Part shown: one piece after another, positions 1 to 7,431 of the stretch
How positions within the stretch are numbered: position 1 is the stretch's first letter
Layout of the letters: every line of letters starts with the position of its first letter
NCBI GenBank assembly: GCA_002427605.1
Contig: DIRT01000024.1
Span: forward strand, 1-20,441
Direction: 5' to 3'
From: Bacteroidales bacterium UBA5429
GTDB taxonomy: Bacteria; Bacteroidota; Bacteroidia; Bacteroidales; WCHB1-69
DNA length: 20,441 nucleotides
Translations under genes and position numbers: made by a program
The notes under the pieces: model-generated
Databases searched by the model: none
The model's input: only the letters and a program-made list of their open reading frames with translations
What the model was told of the DNA's origin: nothing

Positions 1-20
1 TTTTTTATCGGACAACAGTG

Positions 21-96
21 ATTCGTAATTCGTAATTGCCTTCCGCCTTCCGCCTTTTTTTAAAAATCCGAAATCCGAAATCCGCCCTCCGAAATC
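21..96. repeat. Cluster of heptanucleotide tandem repeats (three families)
   Basis: Three 7-bp units follow one another. ATTCGTA occurs twice plus a partial copy (21-37). TTCCGCC occurs twice plus a partial copy (38-54). AAATCCG occurs three times, then a variant CCCTCCG and a partial AAATC (64-96). The array ends one base before the stop codon of the guanine deaminase gene, which reads in from the right on the minus strand. Related units recur at 5334-5440, 7021-7032, 7193-7243 and 7404-7431. They resemble the short tandemly repeated repetitive (STRR) heptamers known from other bacteria. No function is shown by the sequence. Confidence 0.85.
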
Positions 97-97
97 T

Positions 98-568
98 CTA
101 ATAGTGTGTTTTATCCTCCTTATTCCGCCACTCCTCAAACAGGGCTTTCCCTTTTTCCAAATCGATCTGCTCGATGGGGATGAATCGTTCCTCTTCCGGG
201 AGTTTGAACTGCTCGTAAATAAATTGGTCACTAAATCCGATTTCAGCAACCTGATGTTTGTCGGTGCTGTAGTAAATCTTCTTGATATTTGCCCAATAGA
301 GTGCTGCCAGGCACATCGGACAAGGTTCAGAGGTGGTGTAAATCTCTGCATCAACGAGGTGAAACTGTTTCAGCTTTTTGCACGCATCTCTCAGGGCGAC
401 CATCTCAGCGTGTGCCGTAGGATCATGGGTGGAGGTAACCTGATTGTGCCCTAGTCCAACAATTTGATTATTGAGTACCACTACAGCCCCGAATGGGCCT
501 CCGGCATTGTTTCTCATTCCTTTGTATGCTTCTTCAAAAGCAGCATCAATCCACTCTTTATGTTTCAT
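98..568 (-). CDS. guaD: Guanine deaminase (cytidine/deoxycytidylate deaminase superfamily)
   Basis: The 156-residue product would deaminate guanine to xanthine in purine salvage, in the cytoplasm. The zinc site of the deaminase fold is complete: H53 and E55 in the THAE-like stretch AHAEM, and C83 and C86 in EPCPMC. From memory, length and sequence follow the small bacterial GuaD type closely, including the N-terminal GGPFGAVVV, the DPTAHAE block, GFSDQFIYE near 110 and a C-terminus of WRN...Y. This separates it from TadA, which lacks that tail. It is the last gene of the minus-strand operon, 11 bp after the PD40/OmpA gene, and stops with TAG. Its position behind envelope genes does not suggest a functional link. 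A related nucleoside deaminase specificity cannot be fully excluded. Confidence 0.85.
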   Translation of the reverse strand: MKHKEWIDAAFEEAYKGMRNNAGGPFGAVVVLNNQIVGLGHNQVTSTHDPTAHAEMVALRDACKKLKQFHLVDAEIYTTSEPCPMCLAALYWANIKKIYYSTDKHQVAEIGFSDQFIYEQFKLPEEERFIPIEQIDLEKGKALFEEWRNKEDKTHY

Positions 569-579
569 AATATCTGTAC

Positions 580-2196
580 TTATTCTATTTCTATTGCAAT
601 AATTTTAATTTTTCTCTCCTTTGACGCAGCGATTCCATATACCGATTCCCGCTTGTGGGAAAGACGATCCTCGATTCTTTTCCTTTTACCCACTTCACTT
701 CCCATTGGCACTTCCACAACGGTAATCCTGCCCGGTTTGGAACCGTCGAAATAGGGGAGCAGCAGGCCATCCTGATAGGCTTTGAGGAAGTTGATCACGG
801 AGGCAATCCGGCGTGACGAGAGTTTGAGGTTATACTCCGATTTGTGCAACGGACTGGCATATCCATGAATGGTGATCTCTATATTTTTACCACTTTCAAC
901 CGCTTGAGCCAACGCCTTGGTAAATAGGAGCAGCTGTTCATATCCCCCCTTGATTGAATCTCTAAAAAAAATCTCCATCTCTCTTCTGGCTTCGGAAGCC
1001 TCGCTCCCCGACAGAGACCCGGCATATTGCGTCATAAAAAGCTCTTTTTTTGCGATATAATCGGATACGGTTTGCTGATAATTCTGGTTTGTGCTTGTTT
1101 TGTTTGATTTGGGATCCGGCTGGTCGTTGTCAAAATAGAGGGTGATCGGTAGCAATTGCCACAATTTTTCCTCGATGGTCACCGTGTCTTGGGGCTCTTC
1201 AGCAATCAGGGTATCACTGGGCAGATCCCACTCGAAATGGTAAATGTCGCTGCAACATTCCCTATTGACAAAAACATTGCTGGGTCTGTTAGAGGAGAAA
1301 TAGCCGCTTTGAAGTGGTTGATAGAAAGTGAGATAAGCGTCATTATATTCCGAATTGAAAGGAACTCCCATATTGGTCGGCTCCTCCCATTCATTCAACG
1401 CTCCATAAGCGTAAAAAATATCATATCCCCCGATGCCCAAATGTTCATCTGAACTAAAGTAAAGAATCCGATTCTCAGAATCATAAAAAGGGGTCACTTC
1501 ATCCCCTGTAGTATTGATTGTAGGACCCAGATTGACAGGCTGTTGGAACTCCCCATCTTTGTGAATGGAATACCAGATATCCAATCCCCCCACACCACCG
1601 GGACGGTTCGAAACAAAATAGAGCACTTCATAATTGGGATACTCCACCCAGCAGGGTTGCGTCGTATTTTTGTGCGGTGCATTGATGATAGGCGGTAATG
1701 GAGTCGGTTTACTCCAATTTCCCTCCTGCCAATCGCTTTGCCAGATGGTGCATTTCAACTCAGGATAAACTCCCTTGGAACACCGTGTAAAAAAGAGTCT
1801 CTTCTTACTTTTATCGAAGCAAAAGTTGATATTGTAATATTTTTTACTATTGATTTTAGAATTAAGGGGGGAAGGGGACGTGTATCCGCTTTCGGTCAAT
1901 CGTGAGCTGTAAATCCTGCCTAATCGGTATGCGCTAAAGAGTGTACTGTATCCGGTTCCTTCCATAGAGGAGAAGGAGGAGTAAATAAACGTAGAGTCGG
2001 GCAGCAGTTCGCCCCGAAATTCGGAATAGGGCGTGTTAATGTAGCTCGGCAAAGGCGTAACAATCACCGGTTGCACGGTTTCCTTGATATATTTAATCTG
2101 ATCTAAGCGAAACTGTACATCCTGGGGAACGAGTTGCGGCCAAACCAGATTGAAACTCACGATAGAAAACCAGCAAAAAGTGATTAACTTTCTCAT
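580..2196 (-). CDS. Exported PD40 beta-propeller / OmpA-like protein
   Basis: The 538-residue protein begins with a signal peptide (residues 1 to about 21, hydrophobic core followed by WPQ). Residues about 60-320 contain WD40-like PD40 blades, marked by repeats such as YFVSNRPGGVGGLDIWY (193-209), YFSSDEHLGIGGYDIFY (246-262) and GYFSSNRP (298-305). An OmpA-like C-terminal region starts at LPITLYFDND (349) and, after a long helical insertion (about 375-435), continues with GYASPLHKSEYNLKLSSRR (445-463). OmpA domains bind peptidoglycan, so the protein probably sits in the periplasm next to the outer membrane. The gene starts 6 bp after the RarA-PorP ORF. PorP-type barrels and PD40/OmpA proteins such as PorE work together around the T9SS, so this one may be the periplasmic partner of the PorP domain. 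The TPR region of classical PorE is not seen here. Confidence 0.85.
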   Translation of the reverse strand: MRKLITFCWFSIVSFNLVWPQLVPQDVQFRLDQIKYIKETVQPVIVTPLPSYINTPYSEFRGELLPDSTFIYSSFSSMEGTGYSTLFSAYRLGRIYSSRLTESGYTSPSPLNSKINSKKYYNINFCFDKSKKRLFFTRCSKGVYPELKCTIWQSDWQEGNWSKPTPLPPIINAPHKNTTQPCWVEYPNYEVLYFVSNRPGGVGGLDIWYSIHKDGEFQQPVNLGPTINTTGDEVTPFYDSENRILYFSSDEHLGIGGYDIFYAYGALNEWEEPTNMGVPFNSEYNDAYLTFYQPLQSGYFSSNRPSNVFVNRECCSDIYHFEWDLPSDTLIAEEPQDTVTIEEKLWQLLPITLYFDNDQPDPKSNKTSTNQNYQQTVSDYIAKKELFMTQYAGSLSGSEASEARREMEIFFRDSIKGGYEQLLLFTKALAQAVESGKNIEITIHGYASPLHKSEYNLKLSSRRIASVINFLKAYQDGLLLPYFDGSKPGRITVVEVPMGSEVGKRKRIEDRLSHKRESVYGIAASKERKIKIIAIEIE

Positions 2197-2202
2197 TGTC
2201 AG

Positions 2203-4485
2203 TTACATAATATCGTATGGACAAGGTTCACGTCCTATTCGTTGAATTAAGTTCTTTTTATAGATATAGATCAGAGATATTTCAAAACCTCCCCTCACTT
2301 TGGTAGCCGGAACAAATCCGGAAACGTTGAGGTCATAACTGATCCCGATTCTCAGATTTTGAATATCGGTATGTGCTTCAACAATCAGTGCGTCCAGCCA
2401 TCGGTAATAGAGTCCAAACCCTAAAACAGCCGTTGTGGTATAGGCGTTTTTTTTGAACAGGTACTCTCCGCTGACACCACCAATCAACTCCTTATATTTT
2501 CCCTGAAAGGTAGCATAAACCATCGGTGTGATATTCCACTCATCCATCACATGAAAACGGGTGGTCATGTAGCCGCAGTAACGCATGGGGTGTTGAAAAG
2601 TGCCATGCTCAAATGAGGTGCGGGGTTGATTGATGTGAAACAATGAAAATCCGGCTGAAATGAGGCTGTTTTTTTGAAAACTGTAGTTCCATAGTACTCC
2701 CGCTCCCAGATCGAAATAGAAGATTTTTGAATCTCCAAACACTTCAGTAATAGGATTTTGAGGATTATAAACCCCATTTTGGAACTGTTCATCAAAATGG
2801 AGTGCAGCATAGTTGAGCGATTGATGCTTATATCCGGCAACTACTCCAAAGCCGATTTTGTGCTTCTTTCTCCATCCTAAATTTTTGATAAAAGAGGAGG
2901 AGAGGTTGATATCGATAGATTGAAACTCGCTATCGCCGGCTCGGTCACTGTTGAGTTGAAGTCCCAAACCCCACAAGTCTTCCGTTTTATGATTTTTCCA
3001 GATGGGCGCATCCAGGTTGGCAGAAAGCGAAAGAAAGGGCTTGGTCACTGAAATCCACTGTGTTTTTTGATTGAGGTTGGCTCTGAAAATCCCGTTGAAA
3101 GCTCCGGTTAAGGCGGGATTAATCAAGTAATGGGCGGTATAGAATTGCGAATAGTGCATATCCTGGGCTTGCAAAGGAGTTTGAGTGAATAAGAAGAGGA
3201 ACAGTACAAGAATATAGCGGTACTTTCCTTTCCATAGATTTTTAAGGAATCTCCGCAACTCATTTTCCCGCGGATTATCTTGCGGTTCGTAGAACTTTTT
3301 ACCGCTTATCGATTCCGGAAGAAACTCCTGATCAACAAAGTTATCCTGATAATTGTGCGCATAGCGGTAATCTTTGCCGTAGTTGAGATCTTTCATCAGC
3401 TTGGTGGGTGCATTGCGCAGGTGCAGTGGAACCGGCAGATCTCCCGTCTTTTTGACCCATTCCATCGCTTCATCGATGGCTCGGTAAGAGGCATTACTTT
3501 TGGGAGAAGAAGCGAGGTAGATCACTGTTTGGGAGAGGACAATCCGTGCTTCCGGCATCCCAATCTGATGTACTGCCTGAAAACAGTTGTTCGCCAATAG
3601 CAAAGCATTGGGATTCGCATTGCCGATATCTTCCGCTGCCAGGATAATCATGCGGCGAGCGATAAAGAGCGGGTCTTCTCCGGCGAGTAGCATGCGCGCC
3701 AGCCAGTAAAGTGCGGCGTTGGGGTCTGATCCCCGCATCGATTTGATAAAAGCGGAGATGATATCATAGTGGTTTTCACCCGTTTTATCGTACAGTGCAA
3801 TGTTTTTCTGAATCGATTGAGCTACTTTTTCATTGTTGAGTACCAAAACGCCATCGGTAGGCTGGATCAGTTTCACGGAGAGGTCAACCGCATTGAGCAG
3901 TTTGCGGGCATCTCCGCCGGAAAAGTGAAACAGCGCCTCTTTTTCCTCCACTTTGATAGGGTAGGAGCAACTCTTTTGAAGGTGTGCAATCGCTCTTTCG
4001 AGAATCTCTTCCAGATCTTCTTGGGTAAGCGGCTCCAGCAGGTAAACCTGACAACGTGAGAGCAGGGGAGCAATCACCTCAAAAGAGGGATTTTCCGTTG
4101 TTGCACCAATCAAGGTGACAGTTCCTTTCTCTACAGCACCCAGCAATGAATCTTGCTGAGACTTGCTGAAACGGTGAATCTCATCAATAAAGAGCAGTGC
4201 TTGCTGACTTGATTGTTCCGCCTGGTCAATTACCGCACGAATATCTTTCACTCCGGAATTGATGGCACTGAGGACAAAAAAGGGAGCCTGGAGTTCCTCT
4301 GCAATGAGGGAGGCAAGTGTAGTTTTTCCCACGCCGGGAGGTCCCCAGAAAATCATGGAGTGGATCTGCTTTTGTTCAATCACCCGACGAATCACACCCT
4401 GTTCTCCGACGAGGCGCTTCTGCCCGACATACTCGTCTAAACGCTTAGGGCGCAGTTGTTCCGCTAAAGGTGACTGTGTACTCAT
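2203..4485 (-). CDS. RarA-type AAA+ ATPase fused in frame to a PorP/SprF family T9SS outer-membrane protein
   Basis: One uninterrupted 760-codon ORF. Residues 1-424 are a full-length RarA/MgsA replication-associated recombination ATPase: Walker A GPPGVGKT (48-55), Walker B LFIDE (98-102), sensor 1 GATTEN (127-132), arginine finger region LLSRC (141-145), and a C-terminus LKNLWKGKYRY like that at which stand-alone homologues stop. From residue 425 a hydrophobic stretch (ILVLFLFLF) ending TPLQA|QD looks like the h- and c-regions of a signal peptide. It leads into a complete PorP/SprF barrel: MHYSQFY at 443-449, the INPALTG motif soon after, and a PCPYDIM tail. No ATG, GTG or TTG lies in frame near the junction (about 3213). 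The ATG start follows the glycosyltransferase TAA directly. It could be a natural fusion, split by signal peptidase, or two genes joined by an indel or sequence error. Confidence 0.85.
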   Translation of the reverse strand: MSTQSPLAEQLRPKRLDEYVGQKRLVGEQGVIRRVIEQKQIHSMIFWGPPGVGKTTLASLIAEELQAPFFVLSAINSGVKDIRAVIDQAEQSSQQALLFIDEIHRFSKSQQDSLLGAVEKGTVTLIGATTENPSFEVIAPLLSRCQVYLLEPLTQEDLEEILERAIAHLQKSCSYPIKVEEKEALFHFSGGDARKLLNAVDLSVKLIQPTDGVLVLNNEKVAQSIQKNIALYDKTGENHYDIISAFIKSMRGSDPNAALYWLARMLLAGEDPLFIARRMIILAAEDIGNANPNALLLANNCFQAVHQIGMPEARIVLSQTVIYLASSPKSNASYRAIDEAMEWVKKTGDLPVPLHLRNAPTKLMKDLNYGKDYRYAHNYQDNFVDQEFLPESISGKKFYEPQDNPRENELRRFLKNLWKGKYRYILVLFLFLFTQTPLQAQDMHYSQFYTAHYLINPALTGAFNGIFRANLNQKTQWISVTKPFLSLSANLDAPIWKNHKTEDLWGLGLQLNSDRAGDSEFQSIDINLSSSFIKNLGWRKKHKIGFGVVAGYKHQSLNYAALHFDEQFQNGVYNPQNPITEVFGDSKIFYFDLGAGVLWNYSFQKNSLISAGFSLFHINQPRTSFEHGTFQHPMRYCGYMTTRFHVMDEWNITPMVYATFQGKYKELIGGVSGEYLFKKNAYTTTAVLGFGLYYRWLDALIVEAHTDIQNLRIGISYDLNVSGFVPATKVRGGFEISLIYIYKKNLIQRIGREPCPYDIM

Positions 4486-5274
4486 TTACCACACTTGATT
4501 AAAATTTTCCCGTTCACGTACCTGAGGATCTCGCTGATACTCAAGAAGTTTTGCATATTTTAGATAACTGTTGAGGGCTATCGAAAGTGAGAGCGTAAAT
4601 CCATCTACACCCCCAAGGATTCCCCCCCGAATAAATAAATTCACAAAAAGAGCAGCAGTACCGTGTACAAATGGAGAATAAGAGCGAGCTCTTTTCCCTT
4701 GATTATACAAGATTTTAGCTCCTCTGGTACTGTAATTCCGACCCGGTTTGGCAAACAGTTCTCCTAAATTCTGATATCGGTAATGGATCAGATCTCCTTT
4801 CAGTTTTGCACAGTTGTGAGTCGGTACGGAAGCATGCTGTTTTACAGCGCTAAAACGGATTTCGCTGTGTTTAAAAAGCCGAACCAAATAATCGGGATAC
4901 CAACCGCAAGATTTCACCCACCGACTGCCGATCAGGTTTTTTCTACGTACGGCAAAACCAAAAAAAGAGGTATTCTCCAGATCGAGATTGTTGATTAATT
5001 GCGCCAATTCAGGAGAAACTCGCTCATCCGCATCCATACTGAAGATCCATTCATGGCTTGCATATTGAATCCCCACATTTTTCTGAATGCCATCTCCCAA
5101 ATACTCCTGCAAATAGGTTTTCGCCCCGGCCTGTTGCGCCAAAGCAACCGTTTGGTCACTACTAAGCGAATCCACGACAATCACTTCATCACAAATCTGA
5201 AAAAGTGAATTGACCGCCTCTACAATGTTGTGTTCTTCATTGAGCGTCGTAATTATCCCGGTAATCGGAGCCAT
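4486..5274 (-). CDS. Glycosyltransferase family 2, WaaE/KdtX-like (LPS core)
   Basis: The 262-residue protein is an inverting GT-A glycosyltransferase. The nucleotide-binding fold opens with GIITTLNEEHNI (6-17), followed by VVDSLSSDQT (33-42) and the metal-binding SMDADER (79-85). The C-terminal half has a basic, aromatic-rich region and an amphipathic or weakly hydrophobic segment around LFVNLFIRGGILGG. This layout is typical of the short WaaE/KdtX-like transferases that add a sugar to the lipopolysaccharide inner core at the cytoplasmic membrane, but the sugar cannot be read from sequence. It is the first gene of the minus-strand operon; its TAA is directly followed by the ATG of the RarA-PorP ORF, which suggests translational coupling. 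A -7 element lies about 45 bp upstream of its start. Confidence 0.85.
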   Translation of the reverse strand: MAPITGIITTLNEEHNIVEAVNSLFQICDEVIVVDSLSSDQTVALAQQAGAKTYLQEYLGDGIQKNVGIQYASHEWIFSMDADERVSPELAQLINNLDLENTSFFGFAVRRKNLIGSRWVKSCGWYPDYLVRLFKHSEIRFSAVKQHASVPTHNCAKLKGDLIHYRYQNLGELFAKPGRNYSTRGAKILYNQGKRARSYSPFVHGTAALFVNLFIRGGILGGVDGFTLSLSIALNSYLKYAKLLEYQRDPQVRERENFNQVW

Positions 5275-5318
5275 AAGTGATTCAGTTTTAGTTTCTACTA
5301 ATCCATCGCTATAACCTG

Positions 5319-5326
5319 CAAAGGTA
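5319..5326 (-). promoter_or_regulatory. Bacteroidota-type -7 element (TACCTTTG) for the minus-strand operon
   Basis: On the minus strand the sequence reads TACCTTTG, a perfect match to TAnnTTTG, the -7 element of the Bacteroidota primary sigma factor. The inferred start of transcription is near 5311, giving a leader of roughly 37 bases before the glycosyltransferase ATG. A -33 TTG at the usual 17-20 base spacing is not present; the nearest lies about 24 bases upstream (5351-5353). The spacer contains two copies of the heptamer ATTTCGG (5334-5347). Confidence 0.6.
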
Positions 5327-5899
5327 TATAAAAATTTCGGATTTCGGAATCAAAAAAAGGCGGAAGGCGGAGGGCGGAAGGCGGAATAAAAAAAGTCGAA
5401 AGTCGAAAGTCGAAAGTCGAAATAAAATTACGAATTAATTAAATTTAGAATTTATTGATTATCAGTTGTTTAAATGTGATTATTTCATATTTCTGATTTC
5501 TTATTTCTAAATTTAAATAATTGGGGGGCAGCATAGAACTTCCTTTTCACTCGTTCCATTTCCCCACTCGGCAATATGGTACCTTTTCGGATGTGAGTGA
5601 TTCGTTATGAATAACGATTCCTAAATTTAGAAAATTCCCTAAATTGAAATTTATTGCAAATTTTTCCCAAAACAACTCCTTTTCTTTCTATTTGAATCTC
5701 AATAAAAATTTTCAATAATATTTATATATATATATATCTGGTTATCAATACAATAGAATTCTTTAATTTGTTATCTAACTCTTTCTGAACTTATTGAAAA
5801 TAGTTGTACATTGCAGAGTTAATTATTGACTTGATAATCTGGGGTTTTGGAATAGTGAAAATGAACGTAAAAAGATAAAAAATCAGAAATAAGTAAACC
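5327..5899. other. AT-rich intergenic region with inverted repeats, no gene seen
   Basis: No credible coding sequence is visible between the minus-strand operon and the plus-strand gene at 5900. Besides the heptamer array, it holds a perfect 12-bp inverted repeat, TTAAATTTAGAA at 5439-5450 against its complement at 5505-5516. A further direct copy of 11 of those bases (TAAATTTAGAA) lies at 5622-5632. There is also a 7-bp-arm palindrome with a 2-base centre at 5602-5617 (TCGTTAT-GA-ATAACGA) and an alternating AT run at about 5723-5738. The inverted repeats could be the remnant of a small non-autonomous element or protein-binding sites. I found no clear TAnnTTTG promoter in front of the gene at 5900. 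Confidence 0.6.
5334..5440. repeat. Heptanucleotide tandem repeats upstream of the glycosyltransferase operon
   Basis: Four 7-bp families are packed together. ATTTCGG occurs twice (5334-5347). GGCGGAA occurs four times, one copy ending G instead of A (5359-5386). AGTCGAA occurs four times without error (5394-5421). One AATTACGAATTAATT block (5426-5440) belongs to the ATTCGTA family in the opposite orientation. The same families occur at the left end of the window, on the complementary strand relative to this array. The array begins inside the promoter spacer of the minus-strand operon. Confidence 0.85.
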
Positions 5900-7006
5900 A
5901 TGAAAACAATTAAATTTACTTTATTATTTATTTTCATCGCCACCATTGCCAACGCGCAAGCTCCGGTTATGGAGTGGGAAAAATGTTTTGGGGGAAGTGG
6001 TCATGATCATGGGCGAGATATTATTCAAACATCAGATGGTGGTTATATTTGTATGGGAAACAGTCATTCTAATGACGGAGATATTGTTAATCCTGAAGGG
6101 CTAGATAAGGGTTGGCTATTAAAAATAGATAGTGTAGGCAATATTATATGGAGTCAAGTTTATGGGGGCAATATTGTAACCAGATTCTATGATATTACTC
6201 CAACTTCTGATGGAGGATTTATGATTGCAGGTGAAAAAATTTGGGGTGATCTAGTCTGGTTTCTAAAAGTTGATGAGGTGGGAGTTGTTGAATGGGAAAT
6301 GGATTATGAGACTACGGATGATTATTTTCGTGGCATTACACAATTATCAGACGGAAGTTATATTGCTGTTGGGTGGACCTATGATTTTCAAATTTGTCCG
6401 TATGAAGTCGGATTAATTTTAAAGATTTCAGAGTCGGGAGTTGTGGAATGGAGACAACAAGGAACCTATTGCTGGAGTCAATATTATACAGTTAAGGTTA
6501 TTTCGGATGGTAGCATTATGGTGGGTGGTGATGCTAAAAATGAAACCAATAATTATTCAGACTTTTTATTGATCAAAATGTCTGATACAGGGCAAGTTAT
6601 TTGGGAACAACAATATCAGGAAACAGGAAGAGAAAAACTTGCTACTTTTCAACAAACTACAGATCAGGGATTTATATTGGTGGGTTCTACAACATATCCC
6701 TGGACCGCAAACCACGGGGGTTATGATATGTGGATTCTCAAACTTTCACCGGAAGTTGGCATTGTTGAGTTTGACCCGACATTGCAGTTTCAGGTTTCTC
6801 CTAACCCAACACCAAATATTCTGAATATCCAAATTGATCCTGCTTTATTGAATACACCCTACAAAGTTTACTCCATTACCGGACAATTAGTGCTATCCGG
6901 TAATCTGACTGCTGAAACTATGCAGCTCAATTTGGAATCTTTCACAGAAGGAGTCTATCTTTTGCAGGTCGGGAATCAAACGCAGAAAATTGTGAAAATG
7001 AACTGA
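5900..7006 (+). CDS. Secreted repeat protein with T9SS type A C-terminal sorting domain
   Basis: The 368-residue protein has a signal peptide (residues 1-19, ending IANA|QA). The body contains five propeller-like repeats, each with a DGG/DGS turn followed by a small-Gly pattern: SDGGYICMG, SDGGFMIAG, SDGSYIAVG, SDGSIMVGG and TDQGFILVG. Each is preceded or followed by a W-x-x-K-(I/V/L)-x-x-x-G-x-(I/V)-x-W segment. Residues 289-368 form a Por-secretion-tail type A domain (FQVSPNPTPNIL, VYSITGQLVLSG, FTEGVYLLQV, KIVKMN), which directs passage through the T9SS outer-membrane pore and anchoring at the surface. The biological target is unknown. The gene stands alone between two repeat-rich gaps, with an AT-rich 5' region. 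Confidence 0.85.
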   Translation: MKTIKFTLLFIFIATIANAQAPVMEWEKCFGGSGHDHGRDIIQTSDGGYICMGNSHSNDGDIVNPEGLDKGWLLKIDSVGNIIWSQVYGGNIVTRFYDITPTSDGGFMIAGEKIWGDLVWFLKVDEVGVVEWEMDYETTDDYFRGITQLSDGSYIAVGWTYDFQICPYEVGLILKISESGVVEWRQQGTYCWSQYYTVKVISDGSIMVGGDAKNETNNYSDFLLIKMSDTGQVIWEQQYQETGREKLATFQQTTDQGFILVGSTTYPWTANHGGYDMWILKLSPEVGIVEFDPTLQFQVSPNPTPNILNIQIDPALLNTPYKVYSITGQLVLSGNLTAETMQLNLESFTEGVYLLQVGNQTQKIVKMN

Positions 7007-7020
7007 TAATTGCTAAATAA

Positions 7021-7032
7021 ATTACGAATTAC
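7021..7032. repeat. ATTACGA heptamer repeat, about 1.7 copies
   Basis: ATTACGA is followed by ATTACG, the same unit (reverse complement) as ATTCGTA at 21-37 and 7234-7243. It starts 14 bases after the stop codon of the type A cargo gene. Confidence 0.6.
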
Positions 7033-7082
7033 GTCGTCACTAGCTCCGAAACAATGTAGCTCAACTCAATTTTTAGATTACA

Positions 7083-7158
7083 ATAATGTCACCCCTACGG
7101 GGTTTAAATAGCTCTTAGGGGCAACATTTTGCTATAATAATGTCACCCCTTCGGGGTT
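7083..7158. repeat. REP-like palindromic repeats, two direct copies and one degenerate inverted copy
   Basis: TAATGTCACCCCTACGGGGTT (7084-7104) and its near copy with TTC in the loop (7138-7158) each contain a 5-bp hairpin, ACCCC/GGGGT. Between them, GGGGCAACATT (7118-7128) is a degenerate inverted copy of AATGTCACCCC. The set forms a small mosaic like bacterial REP/BIME elements. It lies between the type A cargo gene and a likely terminator. Confidence 0.7.
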
Positions 7159-7192
7159 AACTTAGCGGAAAATAATGTTATTCCCGATTTAT

Positions 7193-7243
7193 TTCTACCT
7201 TCTACCTTCTTCCTTCTACCTTATAAAACCGTAATTCGTAATT
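7193..7243. repeat. TTCTACC heptamer repeat (four copies) plus ATTCGTA unit
   Basis: TTCTACC occurs at 7193-7199, 7200-7206 and 7214-7220, with the variant TTCTTCC at 7207-7213. Thirteen bases further, ATTCGTAATT (7234-7243) repeats the unit found at the left end of the window. Confidence 0.8.
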
Positions 7244-7278
7244 TGTGTCGCGTCCTAAAAAGTTTCAAATTCCAGAGT

Positions 7279-7335
7279 GGGGTGATAGATTAGGGTAAAA
7301 GGGAAGCCTAGTCTGCCCCCCTTTTATTTTTATTT
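7279..7335 (+). terminator. Probable intrinsic terminator, plus strand
   Basis: GGGG (7279-7282) can pair with CCCC (7316-7319). Inside it AGATTAGG (7287-7294) pairs with CCTAGTCT (7307-7314) with one G-U pair, closing a 12-base loop. The stem is followed by a T-rich tract from 7322. The T tract is only on the plus strand, so it would end transcripts from the type A cargo gene, whose stop codon lies about 270 bases upstream. No other hairpin plus T tract was found between. Confidence 0.5.
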
Positions 7336-7403
7336 CAAAAAGAAGATAAAAAATAAAAATGGTATAGGAAAAAATTCAGGGGAGGTCTAATTCTTAATTG
7401 TTA

Positions 7404-7431
7404 TTTCGACTTTCGACTTTCGACTTTTGTC
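7404..7431. repeat. TTTCGAC heptamer repeat abutting a stop codon
   Basis: Three perfect TTTCGAC copies (7404-7424) and one variant TTTTGTC (7425-7431). This is the reverse complement of the GTCGAAA phase of the 5394-5421 array. The last base touches the stop codon of the dehydrogenase gene (7432-7434, minus strand). Confidence 0.8.

Noticed and set aside
104..454. Open frame of 116 codons on the plus strand
   Set aside because: It lies wholly antisense to the guanine deaminase gene, has no recognisable protein features, and the minus-strand gene has full family motifs.
3233..3235. Out-of-frame ATG (minus strand) near the RarA-PorP junction as a PorP start
   Set aside because: It reads into a frame (MERKVPLYSC...) with no signal peptide and no PorP sequence. 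It could work only if the sequence had an indel, so it is mentioned as an alternative only.
3280..4498. Several plus-strand and minus-strand open frames of 60-106 codons
   Set aside because: All are shadows of the RarA half of the fused ORF, with no motif or promoter of their own.
5334..5440. CRISPR array
   Set aside because: The 7-bp units are directly adjacent with no spacers, and no cas gene is present.
7326..7360. AT-only 10-bp hairpin between the convergent genes
   Set aside because: It contains no G-C pairs, and low-complexity A/T runs make such pairings likely by chance; the G-C-rich hairpin at 7279-7319 is a better terminator.
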